DNA from: Fasciolopsis buskii
Lineage: Eukaryota; Platyhelminthes; Trematoda; Plagiorchiida; Fasciolidae
Direction of reading: 5' to 3'
Assembly (NCBI GenBank): GCA_008360955.1
Contig: LUCM01004968.1
Span: forward strand, 160,319 to 224,318
DNA: 64,000 bases
In this document: piece after piece, positions 49,960-61,184 of the stretch
Layout of the letters: the number at the start of each line of letters is the position of its first letter
Position numbering within the stretch: position 1 is the stretch's first letter
Translations under genes and position numbers: made by a program
The notes under the pieces: generated by a model
The model's input: the letters and a program-made list of their open reading frames with translations, nothing else
Database searches by the model: none
What the model was told of the DNA's origin: nothing

Positions 49960-49976
49960 TGACGTAGGTAAGTTTA
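49960..49976 (+). repeat. Right target-site duplication
   Basis: Partner of 49771-49787, differing at one position. LINE coding sequence resumes here. Confidence 0.75.
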
Positions 49977-51544
49977 AATTGTCTAAGCAGTTGCATCTCA
50001 CCGGGTGATTTTGCACTGGATGAAGGGTCTTCGCATGTGCAAAGGGCTCAACTGGCACTCAGAAATTCGAGATATTCGTGGTATCGACGTCACATCCACT
50101 TATCGATCAACGATCGAATCGAATATGCTCTGAACAAGTAAGACCGGTTCTGCTACACTGTTTAGAAACATGGCCATTGAGAGCAATTCAGGCTAAGACT
50201 TTTGGCATGTGAATACCGTTGTCTTCGTAGTACTGGTAGAATATGGTAGGATAATTTTGTGAGTAACTCAGAAGTTAGGCATCAGGTTCTGGGTATTACG
50301 GTTCAATCTTTAGAACAGGAACCGGTTTAGGTGATTGGGACCTCATTGTACGTTGTTCTTCGAGGCAGATAATGGTTGGAAGAAGGTTCGGGGTGGCCAA
50401 CCGATTACATGAGTAAAAAGTATGAAGGCTTCAACCAGTAGACTGGCTCGCGTAGATGCAGTTTAGACCACTGGGTTGGGGTCCATGAGATCCTCCGGAG
50501 CGGAGGTTGGAAACAATAGGCAATGCAACTCAGGACCATAGTCAGTGGCGTTCTTGCATTTTTCTGAAAAGTTCCTCACTTTATTATTTTGCAGTCTATT
50601 ATTTCCCGTTATTTTTTCTTGTTTGAGCAGATGGTGCTGTGAGGTACTAGCCACAACTAGAGCACGTTGGTGCAAGGTTAGTGGTTGTCCAGACTGAATT
50701 GACATACCTAACTTCCATACAAAAAGGTCCAAGCCGCAAGGTTACAAAATCGTTCTAGATGATTTGTTAATCTGAAATTAGATTTGTATATATGGGCACT
50801 GAAAAGTCAAAACAAACAGAATGCAACGAGGACCTCGTGTATTGCACTTCCCCAAATCCCATTCATCACATCATTATCATAAGTACAGGGATGATGTAAC
50901 AGGTGAAAAGGGCGATCAACTTGATCCCAAAATCCAAACAGACCAATTAGGTGACTAACGTGTGGTAGATAAAGGAAGCCTCATCAACCAACATGTTAGA
51001 TAGCAAATTGATAGCAAGGTGCCTCAAGATTGACAGTTGCAGCTGAAATAGTCAAGGGAAGCTAAAGAAGACAAACTCAAAGCTTGTTGATAGACGGTCA
51101 AAGCGGAGACGGAATTCCAGAAAATGGAACGGGGAACTTCCCTGGAGAGGGGGCTTTTTTGGGAGAAACACGACAGTGCACGATTATCAATCGCAACTTG
51201 CCTCTTTGATTCAATATGTGTGTGCCTCGATTGCTTGTTTTTAAGTCCCGTTATGTGGTTTAACATTAGAAAAGAAATAAACAAAACGAAAACTCACTAC
51301 AACCCTGAAAACTGCCTCTTCTCTACCTGGGCAACATATTTAGTGAGGTGGGGTTGACTTCATCCATGGCTAGCCACCAATTTAGTGGGCGTTCCCCTAT
51401 TCGCGATTTGGAGGTATACCAGGTGGCATGCAGTTTTTTTTCTTCCTAGTAAGCGGCCCTAGGTGCACGCGAGAAAGCGAACAAACACCATCCCATATCT
51501 GCCGGTCACTCTGGTGGTAGGAGGTAATTAACCGTTGTCCGGGT

Positions 51545-51665
51545 TATTGACATACTGAAGTCTTATGTGGCTCTATGCCACTTCAAGTTTCAGAGTCATG
51601 GTTTCCCCTCCTCTCGTGTGGTGGCTCCAACTGGCTATGGGGTATGTCCTTTCCAACAAACTCAT
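51545..51665 (+). repeat. Dispersed repeat, family R3 (copy 3)
   Basis: The sequence atgtggctctatgccact, tcaagtttcagagtcatgg and tttcccctcctctcgtgtgg is the clearest R3 copy. It aligns with 27948-28060 and 37655-37750. Confidence 0.55.
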
Positions 51666-52041
51666 GCTTCAAGCATGCTGTGACTGCATTCGAGGAACAT
51701 TGCAAATCTTTGAAGCAAAACACTGCTTGTACTGATGCACACTGCAACACGTGGTTCCAACTGAAGCGAAATGTTCATCAAACCAGAATTTCCTTCAATG
51801 AGACGACTTTGCTGCTAGAGCGATGAGCCCTGTACTATGATAGAGAGTGGAAGACTCCTGACTAACATAATGAGAAAAAAATCGAAGCTTCGCCAATTTT
51901 CTCATACTGAGTTCACGGGAAAGGGAACAGATAACCAAAAAATGTGTATTTAATCTGCGTGTGTAATGAAAAATACCTGCAATACAGCGCAAAAGAACAA
52001 GATATACCTAGACATGTGGCTTAGGAAAAAGTAAAACGAAC

Positions 52042-52191
52042 CTGTGGGACAACTCCAATCGCTTTGCGCAGAGAGCTTTGTGTCACGTGGGCAATGTTTT
52101 GGCCATCGATTAAAATCTCTCCATCGGTCACATCGTAAAATCGGAACAACAGTCGCACGATTGTCGACTTTCCAGCACCAGATTGTCCAAC
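52042..52191 (-). CDS. ABCB6-like half transporter, Walker A exon
   Basis: This 50-codon phase-0 exon encodes [20 protein letters not shown], containing the Walker A P-loop (GQSGAGKST), then [20 protein letters not shown] and AIGVVPQ. It ends exactly on the Gln of the Q-loop. The acceptor is ATTTTCAG and the donor GTTCGT. It joins the preceding exon (KTVAL + VGQSG) and the next (VPQ + DTVLF) without frame change. The VTQSSLR--IGVVPQ stretch matches ABCB6/HMT1-type transporters. Confidence 0.93.
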
Positions 52192-52460
52192 CTGAAAATC
52201 GGGGGATTTCAATCGAAAATCCCCAGGGGGGGGGAGAGGGGAAAATACTACATTTGCCAATGTTCTCACTAACATTGATAGACAATGCAGTTTATTTTTA
52301 AAGGCCAACAACATTATATTGATGTGCTTCGGATTCGGCTACTACTATGAGACAGTTTACCTAAGAATAAAATAAACGAAGAAATAGTAAACAGATAAAT
52401 AAAACGCGTGCTTGCGCATAGAACTGGTAACCGAACCACGTACCACGCGTCTAAAATTAG

Positions 52461-52560
52461 ATGCCACGAGCCGGAATCGAGCGGAAGACCTCTCGCTTGC
52501 CGAGCAGGTGCTTCATCCCTGAACTACGGTGGACAGGAATCTTGAACGTGAATTACGTAA
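52461..52560 (-). repeat. tRNA-like SINE, family D (copy 2)
   Basis: The - strand reads CGTAGTTCAGGGATGAAGCA (A-box region), then CCGCTCGATTCCGGCTCG (B-box) and a GTGGCATC end. It resembles a tRNA gene head, but it is followed by the same non-tRNA flank as copy 1. Confidence 0.55.
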
Positions 52561-52960
52561 GCGGTTAAAAATAAGGGCTATTATCATACGGTGTTGTGTT
52601 AGCATGAATGCAAATCACAAACTATTTAGTAAACAAGTAAGCAAGCGAAAACACCAGTCTAATCCAACTGTACTACTGGCTTTACCTTTTAATGCACCGT
52701 GAAAGGACTATGCAGGGATCAAACGGGAAGTCTATTTGATTTATCCAGCCGAGTTGACTGATCGGAGTGTTCGCCTCCTTTCACTGCGTCGCAGACTGGT
52801 TGCCTCAATCATCTGCCAACCACTACCAGCCTCGGAGAATACTGCACATCGAGAGAGTTTATGGCTGGGTATAGTTACCACGTGCGCGGTGTGTGGATTG
52901 TAACTAGGATGAAAAATGGCTAGCAGCAAATCGCATCGAAGTTCCAAATAATTCCTGTCA

Positions 52961-53078
52961 GACATGGTCAAGTGGACCAAGCGTCTGTCGCCGAAAGGGT
53001 CAGAGGCACAAATCCTAGATCTGGCAGTCACTTTGATGGTAGATGACAGCTGGCTATCGCCCAGATCGCTACCACGCC
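52961..53078 (+). repeat. tRNA-derived SINE, family B (copy 2)
   Basis: The sequence gacatggtcaagtggaccaa (A-box), gcgtctgtcgccgaaagggt, cacaaatcctagatctggc (B-box region), cagtcactttgatggtagat and gctatcgc corresponds to 48210-48080 reversed. Confidence 0.7.
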
Positions 53079-56000
53079 CGACCGAGTGAGATTTTGTCTC
53101 AAAGACTTTGAAAATTTGTGTTAGTCTTAGCTCAAGTTGTCGGTTTTCGTGAGATTCTCATCGCTGAGCATGGTGTTCACATCGCGATATAAACGTCTCT
53201 TCCACTGCACTTATGCTCCCAGCATATCGTTAAGAAACAGTTCAGATGCACACAGTCCACCATTAGCCGTCACACACACAGAAATATATAAGCCCTGTAT
53301 AGGACCAATAGCTTCGGCAAAAAAATTCTTCGGTAATAGACCCTTTTGATCACTTTATGATAGTTTATAATGACAACAAGGGAAAACCTGAGTTACTTGC
53401 AGTCTAGTTGCAGAGGAAGCAGGTGATAGGACATTATTTCGGACCCCACGGGCAGCCTGTAGTGAACTCGATGGAGTGGAAAAACGACAGCCTGACATGT
53501 GACTGGCTGTTCACGCATCATGATGATTGAGGAACCGTGCTCTCTCTCTCCCCCACACACAGGTTCCTTCTCTACACTTCTCTCTGGTGCCATTGCTTCA
53601 TACTCGCAAATGATCCCTGGACTCGGCGCACACGTGAAAAAAGTCTCCTAACGCGTGTCGCATGATTAATCAAAAAAAGCAGCAAAAAATGCCCTAAACT
53701 AGAGTAGCTGAATGAGAATATGCGATAATTAGTCTAATACAGTTTAGCGAAATTCGAACAATGTATGCACGGATAATGGCGTTGCATCACAAGCATCTAA
53801 CGAGTGGAGAGAGAGAGCTTGAACTTTAGAACGAGGCAGATTAGCGTCAAGTGGGTTAGGTAGATCAATGTGCAAATGTTTACGTCATGACTTCACCAAA
53901 CCGAGAACCTTGTGGGCACTAGAACGTCTCATGAATTCGATAGATTTCGTTGGAACATAGATTTAGGATCCCCCATTACATGCGTGAATGTTTTCCGTAC
54001 TGCTAAGTAACTTCACTGCCAGATAATGAAAAGCAACCACTGGGTAGCCACACAAACACTGTCGGCAGTCACGTATCGACTATGGAATAATCCTACTCTA
54101 GCCCGGTGGCCAAACTACATGATTTACCTCGCGTTTGGCCGCCGAGTTAGATGGTAATGTCACAAACGAAAGAAGCACGATCAAGGGAAAACTGTCGAGT
54201 GGCGAAGTGATCAACGGCTTGAGGATCCGAACATGCGGTCGTCACGTCCAGACATCGCGATCGTATTCTCCGGACCACGGATTGCCCTCGTTTCAGACCA
54301 ACGTCAACCATTTCTAAGCAATCTATTTAGATGGCAGTTCTGAGTGGTTTTAAAATAATTTCCAAATAATGTGTGGAACCAAATAGCAAACGTTAGACGA
54401 CAAACATTTCCCACCTCATTTCCATCGGTTTTCATCACTCGGATATTTATATCTGCTTCAGTGCCATTTTTATCAGACATTGTGCAGACCCATTCTAAAC
54501 TCGAAAACATTTTATTTATGTAGTATTGTGCTGAAGCCGAAATTTCGCGACCAATATGAAATCCAACGGCGACAGATGCTTTGGATCCAATAACATATGA
54601 CCACAATAAACCGCCCAGACAATACAGCTTACAGCGATCGAGCTTTGCGACCTGATAGTTTTTTAATATGCGTTCTCATTCTAATTTGATCAAGAGTTCA
54701 ACTGCCAATAAATGATTCCCTGCGTAACGGTCGAATAGAAATTTCCCACATAACATGAAATGAGTGCAAATCAAGACTTGATACTGATCATAAAGTAAAC
54801 TTCATTCCACGGAACGGTAACCAATCTGGGTTTTCATAAAACGGGAAATAAAATTAACTTCTACTTGGAGTTTTGAATCATTACTTAGCGAATATAATAG
54901 TCTATTGTTCGGGTATGCGTTACGCGAATTCACCAAAAATGTTGGTACAGAAACATTCCGAACCAGCAAATAATTTCTATCCATGGCTCACCAAATGAGA
55001 CGCCTTTCGTTTACTCTCAATTCACGTCAGCGGCAGTCCTTCACATATGGATAAGCAAAATTGAATATTCCGCAAAAGTATGACGAACACAACTCCATAA
55101 ACCAACTTATGTCAGGTGGTTTATTATCCCGGGCAGACAAATTTCCGTGGTCGCTTAATTGTTACCTAGAGTTTTTGTCACGAGGTCTACGGCACGACTA
55201 CAGCATATGGCAGCTTGTGCAGAATCTCAGTCTACGTCAACGAATGTTCATCAGATTTCTGGTTCCTGTATGGCGTTTGTATTACACAGTGCCAAACTGA
55301 GATGGGGTATCGTCTCAATCGGAGCCTTTAATCAGATGATCTGATCTGCAAAGCGATAGAGAGAAACATGGCGTTCGCAAACCTTTGAGAGGTAATCCTG
55401 ATTATACGCCTTTTAATCAGTTTAGATCACGAGCTCAGCGCACTTCAGGGATAATAGCAGAGCGGATGACTGAGAAATTTGGCCGTAGCGCCTCTTATAA
55501 CGTGCAATTTCTTCGCGGGGGGGGGGGGACGAGGCCGCAACTCTATTGAACGGAGAACCACAACTACCGTGTCACGGTGCCACCGGTGGACTCGTGATAT
55601 TTTATTGACAGAACGTTTGTCAGTCGAAAACACATCAATTCCTCAACATGGTGGCTAGCAGTTGAATGAGTATGGCCCAGCCTTATTAAAAAGCAAAACA
55701 TCAATGCAGCGGTTGCTTCGCTATCCACAACCTGAGGACGTGCCAGGTAGCATACAACACTGCTATTCAAGCAACCCGAAGAGATGGATTGGTTTTCTAG
55801 CTTTGAACGGATTTTATCACAGTCTGATGACAAAAAAAGACAAATTTCATGGGATTATAAAAAACTGCAAAACATTAACTTCAAATTCAATTGTAATCGA
55901 CCACTCAATACGCGTAAAAGTTATCGACCAACTCAATTCCATCACCAAAAATCACGAATGCAAGCAAAGCATTTTTGATCACACTGCAGGAACATCTTGC

Positions 56001-57117
56001 ATTCGAATGATAGAACGTATCTAATCATCGCAATCGACAAGTCATACAAAACGCGTTGCAGCGTCAGGGTGTTTTCATTCCGCAACGAGATGTTATCGGC
56101 TTATTTCCAGTTGAGAAATGTTTCTTGGAGGTGGTTTAACTCCACCGTTTGGCACACCGGAAAAAGCATTCTCCAATACCCTCTATGATTAAAAGGAAGA
56201 GAGATAGAATGGTCTTGACAGCCGTTAACTGCCTAATGCACACAGGGATACGGCAGTAAACTTATCGGGGGATTGCTATTTGTCACTTCCTGCTTCAGTG
56301 ACCAATTCCACGTCGTGAACATAAGGTGATGCGGTCATATAACAACACGATGACGAAGATAGCAATACAGACGTATGGATAAATGCACTTGACGAGGGGG
56401 GCTAAGGTTTGGCCCAAGTATAACTGTGACTGATGTCAGAAATTGCCTACTCCCCTGAGCTCAACGTGGTCACTCGAGCTTAATGATCTACGCGCATACG
56501 AACCAAGACCAAATGAATTAAATGCTGTCCAGCGACAGGGACCAGGTGCACGTGAAGGTAACGGCGAAGGACGGTCAAAGCAACCAATAACAGGATAAAT
56601 ATAGGGAACGGAACTGCATGATGCCCGATGCGTCTTTAGGTCGGGGACAGGGAAACGACCACCGACGACAGTTTAGCGGTGAATGAGATGAGCTCACGCT
56701 CACCACAATAAACGAACGCGAACAAGCGTCAAGTCTCAAGGACATGTCGGACTTGCGTCTTGCAAACGTTCTCTTCATAAAACGCCACAAATTTGCTAAC
56801 AGCGTAATGTGGCGGCCGTGACTGGTTATCAATTACGTCTACGAATCCCCCTTTGTTTGCTTTCGAGAAACTGTCCTTCAACATATGTGAGGGAATCAAA
56901 CGTCTCAGTCATCACAAATGCAAACGAATTTGGGAACTAGTCTTCTAGCCATAAAGAGTTTTGAACGACGTTTCGTTCTGTTTTTTAACCAAAGGCTCTG
57001 GTGGGTTTTTTGAAACAAGCCTGTTTTCTTTCGAGCAGCCGGGTTGCGCCATTCCAAAAGACGAAAAGGTCAATGATGATAAACAATCAGCAACGAGAAT
57101 CTGCACGAGTTAACGCG

Positions 57118-57225
57118 TCTGACAAATACTGCAATGTCTCCGTTTCTCTTCCTTCTCTCTCATGATTTCGATGCCAAATGATCTGCGATCAGATCTGTGC
57201 CAATTATAAAAATATAAGTACACAG
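57118..57225 (+). repeat. Dispersed repeat, two-copy family R4 (copy 1)
   Basis: The blocks ttctctcatgatttcgatgc, caaatgatctgcgatcagat and ctgtgcc, then an AT-rich end, align with 63008-63125 in the same orientation. The type of element is unknown. Confidence 0.4.
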
Positions 57226-57502
57226 TAACCAGTGGTCTCACACTTGTTTAGAAGATCATGCGAATGATGATGTACCCAAGACTAGTTGGGTTCGGGACAG
57301 TATCAGTTAGGGATAGAATGTCAGAAACTAGAGCACCAATCAAGGGTCACTTTGAAAGGACCATCGGTCATGTGAAAGAAGTGCGTGAGTTAAGTATGAC
57401 AATGAGCAACGATTAACTGCTAAGCGGTCCCGCCGATTGGATGATCAGACCCATTTTAACGGAGAACAGGAAAAATGTCAAAATCTTTATTCGTTGACTC
57501 AC

Positions 57503-57617
57503 CAGAGCAACGGTTTTTCCTCCAGGGACCTTGAAAGAAATGTTTTTCAAAATTGGACGTCTGGAAAATGGAATGCGTAGGTTGTGATCTGGGCCAGACA
57601 AATCACATACAGCCTCA
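57503..57617 (-). CDS. ABCB6-like half transporter, exon before Walker A
   Basis: This exon encodes EAVCDLSGPDHNLRIPFSRR, PILKNISFKVPGGKTVAL, the beta-strands leading into Walker A. The acceptor chosen is TTTTATTTGGCAG after a T-run (phase 2, giving Asp at the junction). An alternative CTTTCAG acceptor 18 bases upstream would add six residues and also keeps the frame. The donor is GTGAGT. The segment before PILKNISF is about 17 residues longer than in human ABCB6, where HFSYADGRETLQDVSF is continuous. Confidence 0.87.
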
Positions 57618-57758
57618 CTGCCAAATAAAAAAAATCTGAAAGTCTAACACTATTTATTTCTAACAATCCTAATAGTAATCATAATAAACAATAGTCACGA
57701 TATTCATGAAGACAATTACTTCAAAATGGCAACATTTCTTTACAGAGGGTGGACCTAC
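57618..57758 (-). other. ABCB6 short intron (141 bp)
   Basis: The only short intron of the gene in this window, from GTAGGT to GGCAG, phase 2. Confidence 0.75.
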
Positions 57759-57908
57759 TCGCTGATGTAATGAAAGCAAACATTTCTGAACTCAATTTCC
57801 CCGCCGTGCATTACAAGATTCGGCGCATCAGGGTCGTCAGTCAGGTTAGAACGAACATCTAACAATTCGAACATGTTCTCCATATCGACCATATTGGTTT
57901 GCAGCAAG
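57759..57908 (-). CDS. ABCB6-like half transporter, linker exon
   Basis: This exon contains no long ORF of its own, but it is clear on translation: LLQTNMVDMENMFELLDVRS, then NLTDDPDAPNLVMHGGEIEF and RNVCFHYIS. It matches the ABCB6 segment QTNFIDMENMFDLL...GRIEFENVHFSY, which links the last membrane helix to the NBD and carries the A-loop Tyr (HY). The acceptor GTTTCAG gives phase 2 (CG+C = Arg) and the donor GTAGGT gives phase 2 (GA+T). Both join in frame with neighbours. Confidence 0.92.
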
Positions 57909-58268
57909 CTGAAACGGAACAATTACGATCGCAACGTGGTTTAAGGGGAGGGGATAAATACAAGTTATCTCGCTAAACACAGTGAGGATGTCGGAAAATG
58001 CTGCTATCCTGTGGGAAGGATCAAGCGGAGGACCAAACAACTGTTGGTTATAGACAAACCAGATCAGTCACGTGACACACTAAGCGGCCTTTCGCCATAC
58101 AAAAGCATCGTCTTCACAATTGTTTCTAGCTAACATAAGGTAAACCAACTGTTATCGTACCATGCGACTAGCCGTATGCCTGCCAGATCTGAAATAGAGG
58201 TATATCTTCATCTAATCCCGATTATTTTTTTGTCACCAGTCCGAATTTTGATATAATTCAAAAATAAT

Positions 58269-58402
58269 GCCGGTGGTAGCCAAGCGGATAAGGTCGTGAC
58301 GTTTGGGCACGAAGGTTGCGAGTTCAAATCCTCTCACCGCCGGCCAATTGCTCCACTTGGCAGCCCTCTATTGGCCGCAGCCCACTTCCTGAAAAATGAT
58401 GG
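58269..58402 (+). repeat. tRNA-derived SINE, family A (copy 6)
   Basis: This is the best-preserved head of the family: ggtggtagccaagcggataa (A-box TAGCCAAGCGG), then gcgagttcaaatcc (B-box) and ctcaccgccgg closing the acceptor-like pairing. The body is truncated after cttcctgaaaaatgatggg. The A-box and long-variable-arm-like spacing suggest descent from a Leu/Ser-type tRNA. Confidence 0.8.
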
Positions 58403-59074
58403 GAATGGGCGTTGTGAAAGGGTCATGCCCTTTAGCCCCAAACGCACTGATAACTACCGACGATAATCAACAAACAGTGATCCCGAATACCAGAATAGCA
58501 AAGGAGCATATAAAGCATCAACAGACCACGCGCGATAACGATTCAGGTTAGAGCAAAGTCTTGTCTACCATTCATTTAGTTTATTACAAAACACTATAGA
58601 GATGGCTTCCTCCAACAACAGTCCACCAACGAAGACCACCAAAGTCATCTAGTACACATAGAAAACAGTCAAACTAACTACAACACACTGCAGCCGCACC
58701 GAGTCGAGAATTCGAAACGCGAACTTAGCCCTATCTTAATGTGCAAGAGTCGCCACAATATCAGTCAGTTCCTGTGGCCTAGTTGCTTACACAGACGTGG
58801 ATAAGGATACAGACACCGTAGAAACCAAAAGTGGACGGTCGTGGTGGCATTCGAAATGCAGTCCAACAGTTTGTCTATGGGATTTCAGAGTGCTTCACAT
58901 ACACATTGAATAATCACAGATGAGTATCAGGCTCTTACATCTGCTTTATCGTTCTCTCTGAAATCGCGGTGCATCACCAACAGCAGCAGCCGACAGAGTG
59001 ACGAAAAACTACAAGGCCAACAAATACGCGTAGAATAAAAATACAAAAAACTGTTGTTGAGGTCGCATTATGCT

Positions 59075-59078
<4 letters not shown>

Positions 59079-59130
<52 letters not shown>
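59079..59130. repeat. (TA)n microsatellite
   Basis: A pure TA dinucleotide tract of about 52 bases, the longest in the window. Unlike the 37763 tract, no PLE terminus adjoins it. Confidence 0.95.
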
Positions 59131-59134
<4 letters not shown>

Positions 59135-60915
59135 GAATTCAGACGTTTTTTTCCGAGATTCAATTTTAATTCATAAAGACCCAAACTCGATGTAGAATCA
59201 GTGACACGGATAAGAGAGAGAACCGTTTGCAATAAGTTCCGACAGTATTGTCTTATCCATCACCTACGAGCAAACTGCCCTCTTTCGCAGGCAGCCCCGT
59301 CCAAAACCGTGGTTACGTGGGGCCTACGAAATTCCGGGGCACGGAGCAGATAACAGAGGATCGTCGGCGCCCGATCGACACATTGCATTGTCAGTGGTTA
59401 CTGACTGACTAAATCATCAACTGCGGATAACATGCAAATCCCAGAAGTGATTTAGCCAGTAGGTTATGTGCGACATACGTTTGTGGTCGAATAGCACGTG
59501 AAAAACAGTTTGCCTTGTACTAATTACTCAAGATGATCCAGTGACAATTAAATTCTGTTTAAAATTAGCCTAATAGTAATGCCCGGCAAGGTCAAAAGCA
59601 GGTTACATGAAGCCAGCCACCGCAACCAGCATATATGAACACTCAGAAACTGAGCAACCTTCTTCATAGTTAATGCCATGGGCAAACTATCTGTTCAAAG
59701 TCGATTTTGGGGTAAAACCCAGTTTTCTGGTCAAAATTTCTCTAGGTCTATTCTATTTCCGAGCCATGTTATCGTACACCGGACGAAATAAGCCCATTGT
59801 CAGACTAAGACAGAATTTAGATGAGCAAGTTCTCAATATATTCCTCCTCCTATTTGCACAATTGTACGTAGCGATAACGCTAAGAAGAGTGGTCTTCTGA
59901 TCAAACGCATGCCGATTTCTTGCACTGCAATCATATTTCAACCACCATTACTGTCTACGAATAGTGAATCCATCTAAGAAACAAAACGATGAGTTGTGGA
60001 GAGCTTTCGTCGATTATGGACCATACAAGCACAGGAGTTATTTGGAGAAGCCCCAGGTATGGTTCTCTGATGAGCCACAATAACAAGTGGAGGGAGTTGA
60101 GAGGAAAATTACAAATTGATAGTTTGGAGATTAATGAATGTTATTACAGGACAAGTGTGTACATTACGCCACGGACTGTTAGTGGCTCATGAACCCGCTG
60201 TCTCCTCACATCCTATAAGCCGTTGGCAATGAAAGTCTAACGCCCTGGACGGGTTTACGTCAGGCGCACAGTTTTGACCTTGAAAACCGAATAGTTATCA
60301 GTTCCGCAATTGCCAGCCTTATTATTCCGATTGCTCATGATTTATTCAGACCGACGAAACAGACAGAAATGAACAGTGAGTTGTCTCCCACACCACATTC
60401 AGGGCAAGATGCAACTAGGAGGGCCTCATCGCCGCGCCGTACCACTCGAGAATGTCACCCCAGGCGCGCTGATGAGATTACTACTACATATGATGGCATA
60501 GACTCGAGGACGAACTCGTGGAAAACACGTTCGTCTTAATTCTGTGCTCCGAGTGGCAAAGGATGAATTCTATATACGTGGTGGTTCAGGGACTTACTCG
60601 TTTTGAATGGCGATCAATCTAACCAATAACGCATTGTCTGGGCCACTTCACCATTCGACTAAGCAATCCCAATGAACTTTGTGTGACTTTAAAATCATCT
60701 GAGTTATATATTCTGTCAGCAACGTGGTTTTATACATTTAGAGATATGCAGAGTACGGTCACCGATGGTCAGGTGTTCCAAAAGTCGGTTCTTCAAGAAA
60801 TGCAACCAGTATATCGACACAAAGTGCAGTAAAAAATATCTGTCATTGTTAAGTAAAGAGTGGCTTACATATGACATAATGTCATATAAAGTGTCCAAAG
60901 AAAACAGAGATTTAC

Positions 60916-61184
60916 CGATAATAGGTACCAAACAAACTCAGAGGGGCGTAGAGCTGCAACATGTACGTGTTGAATAGCACAAAGTCGCCTACGGTAAGTC
61001 TGTCTAGAACAACGTCTCGCGCGCAAAGCATGGTCCCAACTAGCAAGCCCAAAGAGATTGTTGATGTTTGTGCCAGATTGAGCGCATTCAGTGTGGTATC
61101 TGAGAGCCACTGACATCGTTGATAGTCTACAAATGCCTGTCTGAACCGATCCACCTCAAACTGTTCCGCGTTGAAATATTTAAC
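60916..61184 (-). CDS. ABCB6-like half transporter, membrane-domain exon
   Basis: This exon encodes 89 residues: VKYFNAEQFEVDRFRQAF, then VDYQRCQWLSDTTLNALNLAQ, then a hydrophobic helix around TSTISLGLLVGTMLCA and VGDFVLFNTYMLQLYAPLSL, ending FGTYYR. The KYFNAE and GD-VLF-TY--QLY-PL--FGTYYR strings are diagnostic for ABCB6. The acceptor is TTTATCAG, phase 0, and the donor GTAAAT, phase 2. It covers the last intracellular loop and the final two transmembrane helices. Confidence 0.93.

Larger units (their letters stand above)
49580..50420 (+). mobile_element. CR1-like LINE RT C-terminal copy (L6), split by an insertion
   Basis: The + strand gives LVDLKFTGNVVVRNKDP (in place of LEYADD...), FGMRSVSSTCKMLLQDW (to about 49735), then after the insertion CLSSCISPGDFALDEGSS, RYSWYRRHIHLSINDRIEYA and ETWPLRA (to about 50190), and the shared 3' tail to about 50420. 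Bases 49788-49959 are foreign. Reading across the 17-bp repeat restores the LINE alignment without gain or loss compared with L1 at 19780-19880. Confidence 0.8.
45980..52041 (-). other. ABCB6 intron (6,062 bp)
   Basis: This phase-0 intron runs from the GTTCGT donor to the TTCTAG acceptor. It holds a (GT)n tract, a SINE-B copy, the LINE copy L6 with its hammerhead-bearing insertion, and an R3 repeat copy. A 127-codon - frame at 46235-46618 was not recognised. Confidence 0.7.
52192..57502 (-). other. ABCB6 intron (5,311 bp)
   Basis: This phase-0 intron runs from GTGAGT to ATTTTCAG. It contains SINE copies of families D (52461-52560) and B (52961-53078), a G-run at 55517-55527 and one member of a two-copy repeat (57118-57225). 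Other frames, such as 55662-56024 (+), were not recognised. Confidence 0.7.
57909..60915 (-). other. ABCB6 intron (3,007 bp)
   Basis: This phase-2 intron runs from GTAAAT to GTTTCAG. It contains a SINE-A copy at 58269-58402 and a (TA)n tract at 59079-59130. No other element was recognised. Confidence 0.7.

Noticed and set aside
58271..58345. Functional Leu/Ser-type tRNA gene
   Set aside because: The tRNA-like head is followed by a body repeated in at least four other places, so it is a SINE; cloverleaf pairing is imperfect.
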